Of a stretch of DNA of 64,000 nt, positions 61,796-64,000 are shown in pieces. Below the pieces are notes generated by a model. It was given only the letters and a program-made list of their open reading frames with translations, was not told the origin of the DNA and searched no databases. The position numbers and the translations under genes are program-made. The stretch is taken from positions 17,702,934 to 17,766,933 of the forward strand of contig NW_025336481.1 of the NCBI RefSeq assembly GCF_004798865.1, in the 5' to 3' direction. Origin of the DNA: Varanus komodoensis (lineage: Eukaryota > Chordata > Lepidosauria > Squamata > Varanidae). Positions within the stretch are counted from its first letter, which is position 1. Every line of letters starts with the position of its first letter.

Positions 61796-62077
61796 TGACT
61801 AGGTAAACATGTGCAGCTAGATACAAGGATTCCACAGTAAAATATTGTTCCAAAATGGATAGCATTCAAGTTAACATTTCTTCATTGACCTCTGAATGTT
61901 TATTATTTATCTAAATCAGTAGGTTAATCATTTTGCTACATTTTGATTTAAAATGTGACCCTCCTTAGGCATTGGGCACTCTAAAGCAGCCCCCATGTTC
62001 CAGAAGGTTGAAGACCACTGTTTGACAGTATCATAACAAAATGCAGGAAATAGCCAATAGTATTACAAGAATTAAGT

Positions 62078-62132
62078 CATAGAGCTTTGGCTACTGGTGG
62101 TATAGAAATGTAATTAATAATAATAGTAGAAC
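62078..62132 (+). repeat. SINE/LINE 3' tail
   Basis: ATAGAGCTTTGGCTACTGGT then GGTATAGAAATGTAATTAAT and AAT repeats: same tail as the 5S SINE at 12753-12896. Confidence 0.6.
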
Positions 62133-64000
62133 TTGCACATATAGTAGCCATTCCATTTTATTGTGTTCATGGGGACAGGAACTTCTCTTTCAAAGGTTCA
62201 TAATTTCAGTCTGCACTTGAATCTTTTATTGACTTGTCCTTTATTTCTAAATTATCTCACTTGTAACTGTGTTTCTGGGTATTTGTCAATATATCTTCTG
62301 TTTATGGTGTGTGATTGATCCTTATTTTCCTAGAGAATTTAACAGAACCCACAACATTACAAGAGGTACAGTGTAGCAGATTTACAAAGACTCAAAATGA
62401 GTCTTCGTTTTAACAAATTAACAAAATAGAGAGTTGACAAAAATTTTACAGCATGCCTCTTTGGATGAGTTAAATAGGAAATGCCATATTTTTATCCCAA
62501 GAATACTATAAAATGCTGTTGCAATTTGCATCTATCTTGTTCAGGCATGCAAGAAATGTGTGGCCCACAATACTCTGGACCCTAGACTTTTCAGTCAGAA
62601 CCAATTGCCTAATCTTTTGAGTTGTTAAATTAAGCTAAACATCATATAGAAATTGCAGTTCTTCTCTTGCCCAAGATTCAAATGTTTCTATCAAAAGCTT
62701 AATAGATTTTGGGAATTAAATGAAGTTGTTGCTTTTGTAAATCTCTGACAAAACGTACCAGATAGAGTGTGGACAAGAGAGATTTAGAAGCGTCTTCCAA
62801 GGGAAAATCTATCTGTGAAATTAATGCCAGCGGATTGAAATATGTTAGATCATGTAAGCTTGTGTGAATAAAATTTGCTGGTACAATGAAAATGCGTTTT
62901 CAGTGGAACACATTGGGAGTTGATCAATCACTTTCAAGCATATTAACAGCAATAAGAGAACATAACCATTGAGTCTGCTAATTTCCTTTATTCTAATTTA
63001 CAGGAGTTCATAGTATCACTTGTCATGGCAAGTGTTCTGCCACTCTCTGAATAGTATAGGCCCCAGTCTTTCTCTTAACCTTGAAAATGGGTTGAAGATA
63101 AAGCCTTATTCTTTTCCTGAAGCTCTTAGGAAGAATTTTGGAAGCCTAGAATGAAATATATTTTGTTTGAAACAGAAGCATAGTTCTATTTTATACTGTA
63201 TGTGTTATAAACTGACCAGACAGATTTGGCTATTTGGCGATATAGAAATAAAACAGATGTACCCCAGCTCTCTAATCCAGCAGAACAGAAATTATGATTT
63301 GCCCTGTCTGCTCTACTCTTGCTTCAAGTTTGGAAGAAAGGGCAGCTTGTTCTGGAACTGAGATATTTAAATATCTGAGATATTTATAGAAAGGATGGCA
63401 TACAAAAGCTTTTAACAAACAAACTGTGCTTCTGAGGCTTTTGTAGCACCTTGGAATCACAGTGCTAAACGGGCAAGCCACAACTTTCCTCTTCAGCTTA
63501 AAGCTGGGAAGAAGGGTTGACAGAGTGATTTTCTTAATGTCTTTTGAAGCACTCAAGAATGCATGAATGATCCCTGTCTGCATCTCTCCACCTTGAATTT
63601 TAGATTTGGGAAGAATAGGAAAATTTTTCTCTGACCATGCAGTGGTTTTTGAAGGCACATTTCAAGCTTTGTAACCAATCCTCTCTACTGAGTCATGTTT
63701 GGCTTCTAAGGCCAATTAAACTCTTGAGTTCTTGCTTACATAAAATGAGTTTAATTCGACTACAATAGAGTAAAAATTGTATCTTGGACATTAGTTTCAT
63801 GTTTCAAATGTTTCAAAATGACTGAGATGCAAATAGGTGCATTCTATCATTATGGATGCAAATTTCAAATTAATACAAGGTGCCTAGAACTGTCATGTAA
63901 TAATATTAAAATATATATATTTCATATTTTACCTCACTTTCCCACAATGTATTCGAAATTGTGTGAGAAATAATAAAACATGCATATAATGTTTTGTATG
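62133..64000. other. Non-coding stretch, nothing recognised
   Basis: AT-rich. The longest open frame (63272-63658, minus, 128 codons) has no recognisable motif and no splice or start context. No named repeat seen. Confidence 0.45.

Larger units (their letters stand above)
58439..62020 (+). mobile_element. hAT DNA transposon, near full length, decayed
   Basis: The ends are inverted repeats: left CAGGGGTCCTCAACCTGCAG, right GAAGGTTGAAGACCACTG (reverse complement CAGTGGTCTTCAACCTTC). An 8-bp target repeat flanks it with 6 of 8 matches (TTCTACAG 58431-58438, TTTGACAG 62021-62028), the hAT signature length. Transposase pieces run through the right half in the expected order. A minus-strand L2-type LINE (60112-60750) is inserted in it. 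The nearest relatives by motif are the hAT group that gave vertebrate ZBED5/FAM200-like genes. Confidence 0.85.
30367..64000. other. Putative intron 4 and/or intergenic DNA
   Basis: 33.6 kb with no recognised coding exon on either strand. It holds the second promoter-like region at 39860-40330 and the repeats listed separately. 45000-46280, 46430-50000 and 52240-56080 show nothing recognisable apart from low-complexity runs; 52300-52640 is strongly pyrimidine-rich. Confidence 0.4.

Noticed and set aside
63272-63658. 128-codon minus-strand frame
   Set aside because: No recognisable domain, no promoter and no splice context; treated as chance.

Overview
This window looks like nuclear DNA of a squamate reptile (lizard, gecko or snake). 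The call rests on its repeats: RTE/BovB LINEs, CR1 LINEs of two subfamilies, many L2-type LINE fragments, tRNA-derived SINEs of the Sauria/ACA type, a 5S rRNA-derived SINE, Tigger-like and hAT DNA transposons and short palindromic MITEs. The DNA is AT-rich, repeats are inserted into other repeats, and there is one 100-N assembly gap (56774-56873). No prokaryotic gene, virus-like gene cluster or CRISPR array is present, and no tRNA or rRNA gene was recognised.

Layout. 1-9365 is a repeat field. A BovB LINE is split by an L2-type LINE and by a solo LTR, followed by a CR1 copy, a pogo/Tigger fragment and the first copy of an unnamed DNA element. 9366-11160 is a CpG-rich, CCAAT-rich promoter. It appears to start a plus-strand gene: a 5'UTR exon ending at 10682, a 5'UTR exon at 18218-18289, an exon with the first ATG at 20398-20483, and a coding exon at 30299-30366. 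These predict an acidic N-terminus starting MQTDEGEILEEGSSK and continuing MEHEDFVMEGHGKTPP. I do not recognise the gene. The rest of its coding sequence is probably beyond the window, because no convincing later exon was found.

About 30 kb downstream, 39860-40330 is a second CpG-rich, promoter-like stretch with a strong splice donor. It is either an alternative promoter of the same gene or the start of another transcript.

40.3-64 kb is non-coding DNA with CR1, L2, BovB and SINE copies. It also holds a near-complete but decayed hAT transposon (58439-62020) with recognisable terminal repeats, a probable 8-bp target duplication, transposase pieces across its length and an L2-type LINE inside it.

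The most unusual structure is a pair of 0.76-0.87 kb repeats in inverted orientation (7942-8705 and 16548-17421). They share a 153-bp exact stretch and bracket the promoter and first exon. No new enzymatic or defence system was found.
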